Source: Companilactobacillus heilongjiangensis
GTDB taxonomy: Bacteria > Bacillota > Bacilli > Lactobacillales > Lactobacillaceae
Length of the DNA: 64,000 nt
Assembly: GCF_000831645.3 (NCBI RefSeq)
Contig: NZ_CP012559.1
Span: forward strand, 2,046,001 to 2,110,000
Direction: 5' to 3'
A program made the position numbers and the translations under genes. Position 1 is the stretch's first letter; the number at the start of each line of letters is the position of its first letter. Positions 34,514 through 42,938 of the stretch are shown here, in pieces. The notes under the pieces are model-generated. The model saw nothing but the letters and a program-made list of their open reading frames with translations. It was not told the origin of the DNA and ran no database searches.

Positions 34514-35275
34514 TTACCTTCTACGATGCTTTACAAAGGTCATGAAATGCAGAATACATGCTAATAATACGAAGAAAATTATCGTAAAGCTGCCATAGTT
34601 CAGCCAAAAATTACCCGCAATCCAAGTTTTCAGAGGAATCTGAATCCCCATCGTAATCAATGCCATCACAGCAATCATCAAGAATAATTGAATATATCTT
34701 TTCACAGTTGAGTCATCCTTTATCTTTCGAACCGAGATCTTTTTAGCGCATTTTTGACACAGTTCCTTCTTATTATTAGGAATAGTTTTCATGCCAAAAG
34801 TATTAGGCAGCACAATTTCTCCAACTTTTATCACACCAGCAGCCGACATGACCCGATCAATCGTCTTCAAAGACTCGTCTGTGACACCGGTTAGAAAGTT
34901 TTCTATCGTCGAAACATAACAAGAAGTGATGCTGAGATAATGTTTATTTTTAAACTGCCCCGGAATCGTATCGCCATTTTCCTTAAAATAAACTAGCTTC
35001 GGACGTATACAATCAAAAAAGTTCTTCATAACTCCAGATAATTCCCGAAAATACGTCGGTGCAGCTAAAACCCAAACATCACTCTCGGCCATCTTTTCAG
35101 CCAATTCATCCAGAACCAAGTTTTTCTCATGATATTTGTGTGGCGTAATATCATAATTTTCCAAATAAATTGTTTCAGTCTCAACGCCAGCATCAACATT
35201 TTTCAAAACTTCATCCAGCATTTGAGCGTTGAGCCCATGTTCCTGGTGCGAGCCAAGTATCCCTAAAATTTTCAT
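34514..35275 (-). CDS. NAD(P)H-dependent FMN reductase-like flavoprotein with two C-terminal membrane helices
   Basis: 253 residues. N-terminal flavodoxin-fold FMN reductase: ILGILGSHQEHGLNAQML (phosphate loop, residues ~3-20), SDVWVLAAPTYFRELSGVMK (~84-104). A CQKCAKK motif at ~178 precedes two membrane helices (RYIQLFLMIAVMALITMGI and YGSFTIIFFVLLACILHF). The membrane fusion suggests it donates electrons to a membrane partner; the acceptor is unknown. GGGGTGG precedes ATG 35275. The CxxC could bind metal or act as a redox pair; neither is shown. Confidence 0.82.
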   Translation of the reverse strand: MKILGILGSHQEHGLNAQMLDEVLKNVDAGVETETIYLENYDITPHKYHEKNLVLDELAEKMAESDVWVLAAPTYFRELSGVMKNFFDCIRPKLVYFKENGDTIPGQFKNKHYLSITSCYVSTIENFLTGVTDESLKTIDRVMSAAGVIKVGEIVLPNTFGMKTIPNNKKELCQKCAKKISVRKIKDDSTVKRYIQLFLMIAVMALITMGIQIPLKTWIAGNFWLNYGSFTIIFFVLLACILHFMTFVKHRRR

Positions 35276-35306
35276 ATGTACAATCCACCCCTATCTAACT
35301 AAATAT

Positions 35307-35333
35307 GCCGTCTCCAGAGCTGAGAACATTCAT
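35307..35333 (-). repeat. Solo end of a family-1 element
   Basis: TGCCGTCTCCAGAGCTGAG plus AACATTC, then unrelated sequence. Same terminus and AAATA flank as at 14664, and no matching right arm. Confidence 0.65.
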
Positions 35334-35470
35334 ATTGATGTTAATTTAAATTCTATTATTTCATTAAAAATCTGTTTATACTTCTAGGATACATCTACAT
35401 TCCATATTAAACATTGATTTATACAATTAAAAATCAAGTACACAGATATATCCAGAATATCAGATACAAG

Positions 35471-35625
35471 AGCTGGAGGTTGCCAGTGATTGTGGCGTTA
35501 CGGCTTTAGCCGTTACACCACGGACGACTTTTGAGACGCGGTTTTCGGCTCAAAAGCGAGGCGCGAGACCTTGGCTCGCACCGGTCCTCACAGCGAACCC
35601 CAATCACTGGCAACCGGAAGCGGCA
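35471..35625 (+). repeat. Family-1 cloverleaf element, copy I (shortest full copy)
   Basis: Outer stem GGTTGCCAGTGATTG / CAATCACTGGCAACC, 15 bp perfect. Hairpin 1 is ACGGC-TTTA-GCCGT, a compensated variant of ATGGC/GCCAT. Hairpin 2 is CTTTTGAG / CTCAAAAG. The stretch between the outer stem and hairpin 1 is missing, making it about 155 bp. Fills the gap before the NAD(P)-binding gene. Confidence 0.86.
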
Positions 35626-35742
35626 TATTTCAAAACCAACATCTTTTATTCAAGTTTAATATAGAAGAATATAAGATACAAAACACTAGCTTTATTAAAA
35701 AATTGTTGCTACAGTATGGTTAACTAAGGAGGTTTTGTGTGT

Positions 35743-36384
35743 ATGAAAGTTCTTATTATTGGTGCCCATGGTAAAGTTGGTCACCTACTAATCGGAGAGT
35801 TACAATCAAGAAACATCGATTTTGTTGCTGGATTGCGCAGTCAAGAACAGATCAAGGCCTACAACGATAACAACATTGAAACTCAATTTATTGATTTAAC
35901 AGCATCCCTCGACAGTATCAAGGATTCAATTGAGGCTTCAGGAGCGGATGTAATTGTCTTTTCAGCTGGTGCTGGTGGCGCTGGTTCAGATTTGACTTTG
36001 CAAATTGATCTCGACGGTGCCATTAAAACAATGATGGTTGCCGAAGCTATTGGTATCAAACGTTACATTATGGTTAGTTCAGTCTTTAGCGATAACCGTA
36101 GCAAGTGGGATGCTTCAGGTATTAAGCCATACATGATTGCCAAGCATTACGCTGACGACCATTTGCGTGGCACTAACCTCGATTACACCATCATTCACCC
36201 AGGTGGTTTGACCGATGAAGATGGTACAGGCAAGATTAAATTGCTTGGAAATAACGAAATTGGCAATATCCCTCGAGTTGACGTTGCACGTGCCTTGGCA
36301 TTGATTATTCAAAATCCTACAACAATTGGAAAAGAATATACCTTTGCTAGTGGCGACACAGCGGAAGAAGATATTTTCAGATAA
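35743..36384 (+). CDS. NAD(P)-binding oxidoreductase (NmrA/SDR-like)
   Basis: 213 residues. The dinucleotide loop GAHGKVGH is at residues ~7-14, followed by a short-chain fold (VVFSAGAGGAGSD at ~67-80 and YIMVSSVFSDN at ~110). The catalytic YxxxK is only partly recognisable as YMIAKHYADDHL. This atypical SDR class includes flavin reductases and NmrA-like sensors, so function is open. Start is ATG 35743, with AAGGAGG 10 bp upstream; an in-frame GTG at 35737 is too close. A terminator follows the stop. Confidence 0.85.
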   Translation: MKVLIIGAHGKVGHLLIGELQSRNIDFVAGLRSQEQIKAYNDNNIETQFIDLTASLDSIKDSIEASGADVIVFSAGAGGAGSDLTLQIDLDGAIKTMMVAEAIGIKRYIMVSSVFSDNRSKWDASGIKPYMIAKHYADDHLRGTNLDYTIIHPGGLTDEDGTGKIKLLGNNEIGNIPRVDVARALALIIQNPTTIGKEYTFASGDTAEEDIFR

Positions 36385-36407
36385 AACAGAATTAATTGAA
36401 CCTTGAA

Positions 36408-36449
36408 AAGAGGCCCTTCACAGCATTAGACCGTGAAGGACCTCTTTTT
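36408..36449 (+). terminator. Terminator of the NAD(P)-binding gene
   Basis: AAGAGGCCCTTCACAG / CCGTGAAGGACCTCTTTTT. Confidence 0.88.
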
Positions 36450-36697
36450 CTTCGGAATTTTGGGTATTGAAGTGAGATTTTGACTTATTCTTTTTGAATG
36501 CCATGTTCAATTTCCGAATTATATTGTATACATTTTATATAATTATTCGTATTTTATTTGTAATTTGGCATAAAATCTGTAATACTAATGGAGTAATCGA
36601 TCAAAGGCTGAACGATTAACCGAGTTATATAAATAAATGTTCATAATTATATTCAAGCAATAGTTAAAAAAGTAACTCAGTTATCAAAATATACTAA
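36450..36697. other. AT-rich region before the purine permease
   Basis: No gene. I looked for a purine riboswitch, expected upstream of NCS2 permeases, and found no ATAA...GTTTCTACC...TAACTAT pattern. TAATCG / CGATTA near 36594-36626 could form a small hairpin. Confidence 0.5.
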
Positions 36698-36869
36698 CCG
36701 GAGGTTGACAGTGATTTTGCACGCTGTGGAGGTGGCGTTATGGCTTTAGCCATTACACCACAGGACGAGTTTTGAGACGCGGTTTTCGGCTCAAAATCGA
36801 GGGTCGATACCGCACTTCGGCTCGAGCCGGTCCCATAGCGAGCAAAAATCACTGTCAGCCTCCGGCGGC
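36698..36869 (+). repeat. Family-1 cloverleaf element, copy J
   Basis: Outer arms GGAGGTTGACAGTGATTTTG and CAAAAATCACTGTCAGCCTC. Hairpin 1 is GGCGTTATGGC / GCCATTACACC. Hairpin 2 is TTTTGAGACGCGG / TTCGGCTCAAAA. Ends 30 bp before the permease start, so it likely forms part of its 5' leader. Confidence 0.88.
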
Positions 36870-36899
36870 AGCCTTTAGATAAATTAGGGGGTTATTATC

Positions 36900-38237
36900 G
36901 TGCAATCTGATGCAAATCTCAGCTTTATTGAAAAAGTTTTCCATCTCAAAGAAGCTAATACAACAATTCGACGTGAAGTCTTAGCAGGCCTAACAACTTT
37001 CGTATCCATGGCTTACATCCTTTTCGTCAACCCGCAGGTATTAGGGGCTGCTGGTATGGACAAAGGTGCTGTTTTCACGGCAACTGCCCTGTCGGCAATT
37101 CTAGGATCCATATTAATGGCATTTCTAGCCAACTATCCAATTGCGATTGCGCCAGGACTTGGTGACAACGCGTTCTTCACCTACTCAGTTGTTTTAGCCA
37201 TGGGAATTCCTTGGCAAACTGCAATGGCTGGAGTTTTTGCTTCCAGTATTTTATTCCTGTTAATCTCCGTTTTAAAATTACGTGAAATAGTGATTGATTC
37301 AATTCCTCGCGACTTAAAACTTGCGATGGCAGCTGGTATCGGACTGTTCATTGCGTTCGTTGGTTTACAAGGTGGTGGCCTAGTTGTCGCCAGCAAATCA
37401 ACTTTAGTCGAAATGGGTTCATTGACTGTTCCCACAACTTGGCTAACAATTTTCGGATTAATCGTTACTGGCCTCTTGATGGCTAAAAAAGTCCCTGGCT
37501 CAATTTTTATCGGTATGGTATTAACAACCATCTTGGGACTATTTACCAAATTAATTCCTTTGCCAAAACAAATTATTTCCACGATTCCAAGCATGAAACC
37601 AACCTTTGGAGTCGGAATTGCCCACTTGCCTGATCTCGCTAATCCACAACTTTGGGCAGTCGTTCTAGTCTTTCTGTTAGTCGCATTCTTTGATACTGCT
37701 GGGACTTTGATTGGTTTGGCTGAACAAGCTGGATTTATGAAAGACAACAAAATGCCTCGTATCGGTCGTGCTTTGATGGCAGATTCAATTTCCATGGTCG
37801 GTGGTGCAGTCATGGGAACAACGCCTACATCAGCTTACGTGGAATCATCCGCAGGTATCGCAATCGGTGGCCGAACGGGTTTAACATCATTGGTCGTCAG
37901 TATCATGTTTGCTTTAGCAATGTTCTTCTCACCACTCTTGAGCGTCGTTACTTCCAACGTTACCGCACCAGTTTTGATAATCGTCGGAATTTTAATGGCT
38001 CAAGCGATGAAAGAAATCGACTGGAGTAAATTTGAAATTGCCATGCCAGCTTTTCTGACAATCGTTGGTATGCCGCTAACTTATAACATTTCTTATGGTT
38101 TCGCATTCGGGATTCTCTTCTACCCTCTAACAATGTGGGCCGCAGGTCGTAGAAAAGAAATTACGCCAATTATGTACATTCTCTTCTTTATCTTTATTAT
38201 CTTGCTATATACAATCAATATTTTGCCAGCTAAATAG
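36900..38237 (+). CDS. NCS2-family purine permease (PbuG/AzgA type)
   Basis: 445 residues with about 12-14 membrane segments. AzgA-branch signatures are present: TTIRREVLAGLTTFVSMAYI near the start, NYPIAIAPGLGDNAFFTYSV (~80-100), and FDTAGTLIGLAEQAG (~265). These carriers import hypoxanthine, guanine or adenine with protons. The start is GTG 36900, preceded by AGGGGG 8 bp upstream. The leader contains repeat element J rather than a recognisable purine riboswitch. Confidence 0.92.
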   Translation: MQSDANLSFIEKVFHLKEANTTIRREVLAGLTTFVSMAYILFVNPQVLGAAGMDKGAVFTATALSAILGSILMAFLANYPIAIAPGLGDNAFFTYSVVLAMGIPWQTAMAGVFASSILFLLISVLKLREIVIDSIPRDLKLAMAAGIGLFIAFVGLQGGGLVVASKSTLVEMGSLTVPTTWLTIFGLIVTGLLMAKKVPGSIFIGMVLTTILGLFTKLIPLPKQIISTIPSMKPTFGVGIAHLPDLANPQLWAVVLVFLLVAFFDTAGTLIGLAEQAGFMKDNKMPRIGRALMADSISMVGGAVMGTTPTSAYVESSAGIAIGGRTGLTSLVVSIMFALAMFFSPLLSVVTSNVTAPVLIIVGILMAQAMKEIDWSKFEIAMPAFLTIVGMPLTYNISYGFAFGILFYPLTMWAAGRRKEITPIMYILFFIFIILLYTINILPAK

Positions 38238-38255
38238 CGATGTCATCATAAACTT

Positions 38256-38370
38256 GGAACAAAACATAAATTTTTCCGCTTAAAACAAATAGGGACTACA
38301 ATCCGATTTTTGGATTGTAGTCCCTATTTGCCTTAATGCTCGAAAGTTGACCATGTTCTGTCCCACTCTC
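38256..38370 (-). repeat. Family-3 palindromic repeat, copy 1
   Basis: Conserved flanks (GGACAGAACATGGTCAAC, TTTCGAGCATTAAGGCAAAT on the minus strand; TTAAGCGGAAAAA, ATGTTTTGTTCC) surround a variable stem GGGACTACAATCC / GGATTGTAGTCCC. It sits exactly between the convergent purine permease and P-type ATPase stops. May serve as a shared terminator. Confidence 0.8.
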
Positions 38371-40289
38371 TAATCTTCAAAATTAATAAATTGTAATCTA
38401 ATGGCATTTAGCACAGCAATAATCGTCACACCAACGTCCGCGAACACTGCCTGCCACATATTGACCATTCCCAAGGCTCCTAAGAGTAAGAATAAAATCT
38501 TAATCGTCAAAGCAAAGGAAATATTTTGCGTAACAATTTGGCGAGTTCGTTTGGCAATCTTCATTGCACGTGCAACTTTGGAGGGCTCATCACCCATGAT
38601 AACAATATCGGCTGCTTCAACGGCGGCGTCTGATCCCAATCCACCCATTGCAAATCCGACATCAGCAGTAGCTAAAACGGGCGTATCGTTGATACCATCA
38701 CCCACGAAAGCTACACTCTTGTTATTTTTATGCGATGTTTTCAAAAGATTATTGACGATTTCAACTTTATTTTCGGGTAATAAATTCGTATATACGGCGC
38801 TCATCTTTAATTTATCTGCAATCGTCGTACCAACTTTTTCGTTGTCACCCGTCAACATAACTGTCTTTTTAATACCACGATTATTCAACAATCGAATAGC
38901 TTCGGCAGCGTCTTTTTTAGGTTCGTCTGCAATCACGATATCACCCCAGAACTTACCCGCTACAGCAACGTAAACAATCGTCCCAACCGACTGTGCTTCA
39001 ATAAATTCGACGCCATTAGCTCGCATAGCTTTGGCATTACCGACAACCACAGTCTGACCGGCAACTTCAGCACTCAAACCATGCCCAGCTTGTTCTTCTG
39101 ATGAATCAATTGGCAAAATTTTTCCTGTATAAGCATTCAAAATTGATGCAGCAATCGGATGCGTCGAATTCTTTTCGACACTGGCTGCCATCTGCAATAG
39201 TTCATCTTTAGTAACATCAGCTGTCGGTGTAACTTGAATAACCGAGAACTTACCTTTAGTCAAAGTCCCAGTTTTGTCAAAAGCCACCGTATCAACATTG
39301 TTCAAAGCTTCTAAATAATTACTACCTTTGACCAAGATACCTTGTTTCGAGGCTGCCCCAATTCCACCGAAGAAACTCAATGGCACCGAGATAACCAACG
39401 CACACGGACACGAAATCACTAGGAAAATCAGTGAACGATAAACCCAGACATCCCAAGCACCATGCATTACAAGTGGTGGTAAGATTGCCAACGCTGCAGC
39501 TAAACCAACAACAATTGGCGTGTAAATCTTGGCAAATTTCGTGATGAATTTTTCCGTATCAGTCTTTTTACTGCTGGCATTTTGAACCAGATCCAAAATT
39601 TTAGCAACTGTCGAATCACTGTAAACCTTGCTTACCTTGATTTGAAGCGTCCCATTTTGGTTGATTGAACCACTCAATGCTTGGTCGCCCACTTTGATAT
39701 TTTGTGGCATCGATTCACCGGTCAAAGCTGATGTATCAACGGATGATTGTCCTAAGACAACTGTCCCATCAAGCGGAATCTTTTCACCCGGTTTAACTAA
39801 AATAATCTGGCCAATTTGAACTTCACTGGGATTGACTACCCTAGTTTTATCATCCAACTTTAATGTGGCAAAAGCTGGTTTAACTTCCAATAATGCCGAA
39901 ATTGATTTTTTCGAACGGTTGACGGCAACATCTTCAAAGACGTTTCCCAACTCGTAAAACAACATTACGGCAATTGCTTCCGGATACTCTCCAAGAATAA
40001 TTGCCCCAATCGTAGCGATACTCATTAAAAAATTCTCGTCAAAAATTTCACCATGAAAAATATTTTTAACAGCTGTATAGACGATTCTAGCGCCAATCAC
40101 TAGATATGCCAGAATAAAAAATCCCGCATTAATTGGTGCTGGCAACAGCCTACTGGAGCCAACTAGTAGTAGAATGAAAGAAATTAACAAACGAATAATG
40201 GTTAACTTAGTTTCTTTGCTTAATTCATTTTTAATACGTTTGCGTATTTTTTTAACTTTATAATCAGTTTGGACATCGTATAATTTCAT
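38370..40289 (-). CDS. Zn/Cd/Co-exporting P1B-type ATPase
   Basis: 639 residues from ATG 40289 (AGGAGG 8 bp upstream; the longer frame to 40340 is unsupported). No N-terminal HMA domain. Motifs in order: SALTGES actuator loop, CPC in ISCPCALVIS (~residue 293), phosphorylation site DKTGT (~338), HP dipeptide in STHPIA (~376), and GDGINDTPVLA (~533). CPC and the HP locus place it in the Zn2+/Cd2+/Pb2+ export group. Divergent from an ArsR-type repressor with a TGA...TCA operator between them, the usual cad/czr arrangement. Confidence 0.93.
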   Translation of the reverse strand: MKLYDVQTDYKVKKIRKRIKNELSKETKLTIIRLLISFILLLVGSSRLLPAPINAGFFILAYLVIGARIVYTAVKNIFHGEIFDENFLMSIATIGAIILGEYPEAIAVMLFYELGNVFEDVAVNRSKKSISALLEVKPAFATLKLDDKTRVVNPSEVQIGQIILVKPGEKIPLDGTVVLGQSSVDTSALTGESMPQNIKVGDQALSGSINQNGTLQIKVSKVYSDSTVAKILDLVQNASSKKTDTEKFITKFAKIYTPIVVGLAAALAILPPLVMHGAWDVWVYRSLIFLVISCPCALVISVPLSFFGGIGAASKQGILVKGSNYLEALNNVDTVAFDKTGTLTKGKFSVIQVTPTADVTKDELLQMAASVEKNSTHPIAASILNAYTGKILPIDSSEEQAGHGLSAEVAGQTVVVGNAKAMRANGVEFIEAQSVGTIVYVAVAGKFWGDIVIADEPKKDAAEAIRLLNNRGIKKTVMLTGDNEKVGTTIADKLKMSAVYTNLLPENKVEIVNNLLKTSHKNNKSVAFVGDGINDTPVLATADVGFAMGGLGSDAAVEAADIVIMGDEPSKVARAMKIAKRTRQIVTQNISFALTIKILFLLLGALGMVNMWQAVFADVGVTIIAVLNAIRLQFINFED

Positions 40290-40317
40290 CGAGCTATCCT
40301 CCTTGAAAGGGTTTACA

Positions 40318-40352
40318 TGCTCATCTGAATATATGAGCAATCATTCATATAT
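40318..40352. promoter_or_regulatory. ArsR/CzrA-type operator region
   Basis: Two overlapping inverted repeats with 8-bp centres: TGCTCAT ... ATGAGCA (40318-40339) and ATATATGA-GCAATCAT-TCATATAT (40329-40352). The latter has the TGAx-n6-TTCA core of zinc-sensing ArsR repressors. It lies between the divergent ATPase and repressor genes. Confidence 0.75.
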
Positions 40353-40420
40353 AAATTATAATATAATAGGTCGTAATGAATTTCAACCTAATCTAACCTT
40401 ATTTGACAAGAGGACAATTT

Positions 40421-40780
40421 ATGCCAGAACAAAATTTTGAAGCAGAACATCAAGCAGCTTTGCATAATTTAAAAGAAAATCTTCCTAATGACGATGACCT
40501 CGATGCCATGGTCAATATTTTTAAAGCCTTCGGCGATATGACACGGGTAAAAATAATTCTTGCCTTAGCAAAAACACCATTAAGTGTTGGTGAGATTGCG
40601 GACACCCTTGATATGAGCCAATCTTCAATCTCCCATCAATTGAGTATTTTAAAACAACTCAATCTTGTTTCTAACGCGAGACGAGGACGTAACATTCACT
40701 ACCGTTTGAGTGATCAGCACATCATCACTATTTTTAAGCAGACGCAAGAACATATTATTGAAGATGAGAATGACTTTTAG
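40421..40780 (+). CDS. ArsR/SmtB-family metal-sensing repressor (CzrA-like)
   Basis: 119 residues. Winged helix: MVNIFKAFGDMTRVKIILAL, then LSVGEIADTLDMSQSSISHQ (recognition helix) and LKQLNLVSNARRGRNIHYRL. The alpha-5 metal site is D98-x-H100-x10-H111-x-x-E114, matching CzrA's Asp-His-His-His with Glu in the fourth position. It should release DNA on binding Zn2+ or Co2+. ATG 40421 is set by AGAGGAC; the longer TTG frame at 40403 lacks a site. It controls the divergent ATPase. Confidence 0.93.
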   Translation: MPEQNFEAEHQAALHNLKENLPNDDDLDAMVNIFKAFGDMTRVKIILALAKTPLSVGEIADTLDMSQSSISHQLSILKQLNLVSNARRGRNIHYRLSDQHIITIFKQTQEHIIEDENDF

Positions 40781-40809
40781 ACTGCCAAGAGATTGGTAGT
40801 TTTTTTTTG
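40781..40809 (+). terminator. Terminator of the ArsR gene
   Basis: ACTGCCAA-GAGA-TTGGTAGT followed by T9, right after the stop. Confidence 0.9.
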
Positions 40810-40812
40810 CGC

Positions 40813-40838
40813 AAAAAAAGGTAGGTTCCCCTACCCTA
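40813..40838 (-). terminator. Terminator of the polymerase/YolD operon
   Basis: Minus strand GGTAGG-GGAA-CCTACC followed by T7. Confidence 0.88.
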
Positions 40839-41213
40839 AGCAACAACTTCCACATTGCGAACATCCCCTAAATGAAATGTCTTACCATTATCCAAATAGA
40901 ACAAGTCATCATTATAACCGCTAACTTCTCCGGTTAAATCTGCTTCAACTTGATTATCCGTATCGCAAACATTGAGTTGCACTTTAACTATTTGATTGTA
41001 TGTGAATGATTGCATCAAAAACTTGGTTATTTCTGCATCCGATTGTTCTTGTCGTAATTTATTATGATGCTGTATTTGTTTCATTTGTCGATTCAAAGCC
41101 GCTGTGTGGTCTGATAGATAAAACCCTTGCCACTTCATTTTGCCGCGATCGTGATAATAATTATCAAAAAACGATTGGACAGTTTCAGAATCGTATTCGT
41201 ATTTACTATTCAT
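40836..41213 (-). CDS. YolD-like protein
   Basis: 125 residues. Residues ~20-45 read YHDRGKMKWQGFYLSDHTAA, the YolD-family signature, and the C-terminal half (QIVKVQLNVCDTDNQVEADL ... LDNGKTFHLGDVRNVEVV) fits the small beta-barrel of the family. YolD genes habitually accompany UvrX/Y-family polymerases and may act as accessory factors. It overlaps the preceding small gene by 8 bp and is last in an SOS-controlled operon. Confidence 0.88.
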   Translation of the reverse strand: MNSKYEYDSETVQSFFDNYYHDRGKMKWQGFYLSDHTAALNRQMKQIQHHNKLRQEQSDAEITKFLMQSFTYNQIVKVQLNVCDTDNQVEADLTGEVSGYNDDLFYLDNGKTFHLGDVRNVEVVA

Positions 41214-41526
41214 CTTTATGCCGTCTTTTCTGTATTAATTCTTGTTTCTCGGGCCATTTCTGCCCTACAAATCCATCATACGTGATTGAAAATTTATATT
41301 GTTCCATAATTTTATCAATTATTTTTTCCAAATATGACAACCGATAATCTTCAACTGTGTGTAGGGGAATCGAATGAAGTCTTTTGCCACGTGGTCGGAT
41401 GTTGATAAAGAAATTATACGTCTGGTCATAGTAGTCATTGACCACTTGCAAATAATACTCGGTATCTCTTTTTCGCGTAAAGTTTTGCTTGATACGTTCA
41501 AGAATAATTCTTAAGTCTTTATTCAT
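41206..41526 (-). CDS. Small conserved-looking protein between UmuC-type polymerase and YolD
   Basis: 106 residues from ATG 41526, which overlaps the polymerase stop by 8 bp, giving translational coupling. The protein is basic and aromatic-rich (KDLRIILERIKQNFTRKRD, NFFINIRPRGKRLHSIPLHT). No family is recognised. Its overlap on both sides makes it a bona fide operon member, and a role in the polymerase complex is possible but unproven. Confidence 0.7.
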   Translation of the reverse strand: MNKDLRIILERIKQNFTRKRDTEYYLQVVNDYYDQTYNFFINIRPRGKRLHSIPLHTVEDYRLSYLEKIIDKIMEQYKFSITYDGFVGQKWPEKQELIQKRRHKDE

Positions 41527-42820
41527 AGGCATTGCCGCCATTGTGACCGCCAACTAAAGTAGCCCGATGGATTGCAGTGCCCCCTTTCAATAAACTATTC
41601 GCATATACTATCGACTCAAATCCATACCTAGCTCGAATCTCATCGATGATAGATAGTTTGTCTTCTGCTTGGCATTGTTGCTTAACAGGCGTGAAGAAAT
41701 TCAGTTGTTGAGCTTCCTTATTGACCAGTTTGGACGTATACACTGCCAAATTACGAACCGGTTGTCCTTGCCAATAATTCTCAAATAAGGCAATCAAAAC
41801 TTCTGCTATATCACGGTCATTATCGGTATGATTTAGATTACTAGCAACGCTGAAGCCGCCACGTTCACCTTCAACACGCGCTGCATAGGCATATGTCACG
41901 CTTAAATATAGACAGCCGGTCTGCTTATGATGATGCCGCAAGCGTGAGGCAACTTGTTGGCCCATCTCTTTGATGACTGTTTCAATCTCGGACTTTTGGA
42001 AATAGTCCCTTGGTAAGACTTGTGAGTTGCCAATGCTGTGATTCTTTGGGGCAATATTGTCTGACAAACGTGTTCGATCAATTCCCCAGGCAATCGCAAA
42101 AATTTGTTCACCGATTAATCCTAGTTCTTGTTTCAAATAAAACGGATTGGTAAAGGCTAATTCCTTCATAGAGTGGATTCCCAAACGGTTGAGCCGTTTC
42201 TCGGTTCGTTTGGCAATACTCCAGACGTCAGTCATATTTTTAATAGTCCAAATCTTTTCGGGAACTGTTTCATAATGAATTTCTCCCATTAATTCAGGGT
42301 CATGCTTAGCATAAATGTCTAAGGCAATCTTTGCCTGCACTGGATTGTCACCGATACCCACTGTGGTATACAAACCTAAACGCTTACGAATAGTTTTTTG
42401 AATTAAACGTGCTACCTCTCTAGGACTGTTGCCGAACAGATGCCATGATTTAGTCATATCAAGAATCGATTCATCAATCGAGTATGGCCAAACATCACAC
42501 TCAGCCGCAAATTCTCGAAAGATATTATTTATTTGTAAATTCCGTTTGATATAGAGGTTCATCCGTGGTGGGACAACAATCAAACGTGGATCTTGTGGTA
42601 GGTTACGTTGACGAGAAACATTTGCTTGGAGATGAAAGATTTTCTTAGCCATCGGTGAAGTGGCAAGTACCAAGCCGCCATTGGTGTTGTCAGCCTCACT
42701 CATTACAACTAATAATTCTTTCAGAGGATTGAGACCACGCATAGTTGCCTCAACACTGGCATAAAACGATTTATTATCAATCAAAAAGAAAACACCATGT
42801 GGTTCTTTGCTGTAATCCAT
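41519..42820 (-). CDS. Y-family DNA polymerase (UmuC/UvrX type)
   Basis: 433 residues. The palm motifs are FFLIDNKSFYASVEATMRGL (residues ~11-30, metal-binding Asp15) and YSIDES (~113-118, Asp116-Glu117), then a helix-hairpin-helix segment (EKRLNRLGIHSMKELAFTNP) and a C-terminal little-finger domain. It performs translesion synthesis. A near-consensus LexA box lies 39 bp upstream, so it is damage-inducible. First gene of a three-gene operon with a small coupled protein and YolD. Confidence 0.93.
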   Translation of the reverse strand: MDYSKEPHGVFFLIDNKSFYASVEATMRGLNPLKELLVVMSEADNTNGGLVLATSPMAKKIFHLQANVSRQRNLPQDPRLIVVPPRMNLYIKRNLQINNIFREFAAECDVWPYSIDESILDMTKSWHLFGNSPREVARLIQKTIRKRLGLYTTVGIGDNPVQAKIALDIYAKHDPELMGEIHYETVPEKIWTIKNMTDVWSIAKRTEKRLNRLGIHSMKELAFTNPFYLKQELGLIGEQIFAIAWGIDRTRLSDNIAPKNHSIGNSQVLPRDYFQKSEIETVIKEMGQQVASRLRHHHKQTGCLYLSVTYAYAARVEGERGGFSVASNLNHTDNDRDIAEVLIALFENYWQGQPVRNLAVYTSKLVNKEAQQLNFFTPVKQQCQAEDKLSIIDEIRARYGFESIVYANSLLKGGTAIHRATLVGGHNGGNAYE

Positions 42821-42858
42821 CGCTTTACACCTCCTATTTTGTTTGCAAGTTCATTATA

Positions 42859-42872
42859 CGAACATACGTTCT
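42859..42872. promoter_or_regulatory. LexA (SOS) box
   Basis: CGAACATACGTTCT, matching the Gram-positive consensus CGAACRNRYGTTYC except for the last base, upstream of the Y-family polymerase. Confidence 0.88.
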
Positions 42873-42901
42873 GACTTGTCAATAACTAATTTTAGAATAA
42901 T

Positions 42902-42938
42902 AAAAACAGTAACCCGATTTGGATTACTGTTTTTATTT
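42902..42938 (-). terminator. Terminator of the synthase/GH8 operon
   Basis: AAAAACAGTAACC-CGAT-TTGGATTACTGTTTTT, overlapping the GH8 stop. Confidence 0.85.

Noticed and set aside
36450-36697. Purine riboswitch upstream of the NCS2 permease
   Set aside because: Expected from context, but the conserved loop sequences and P1 are not present.
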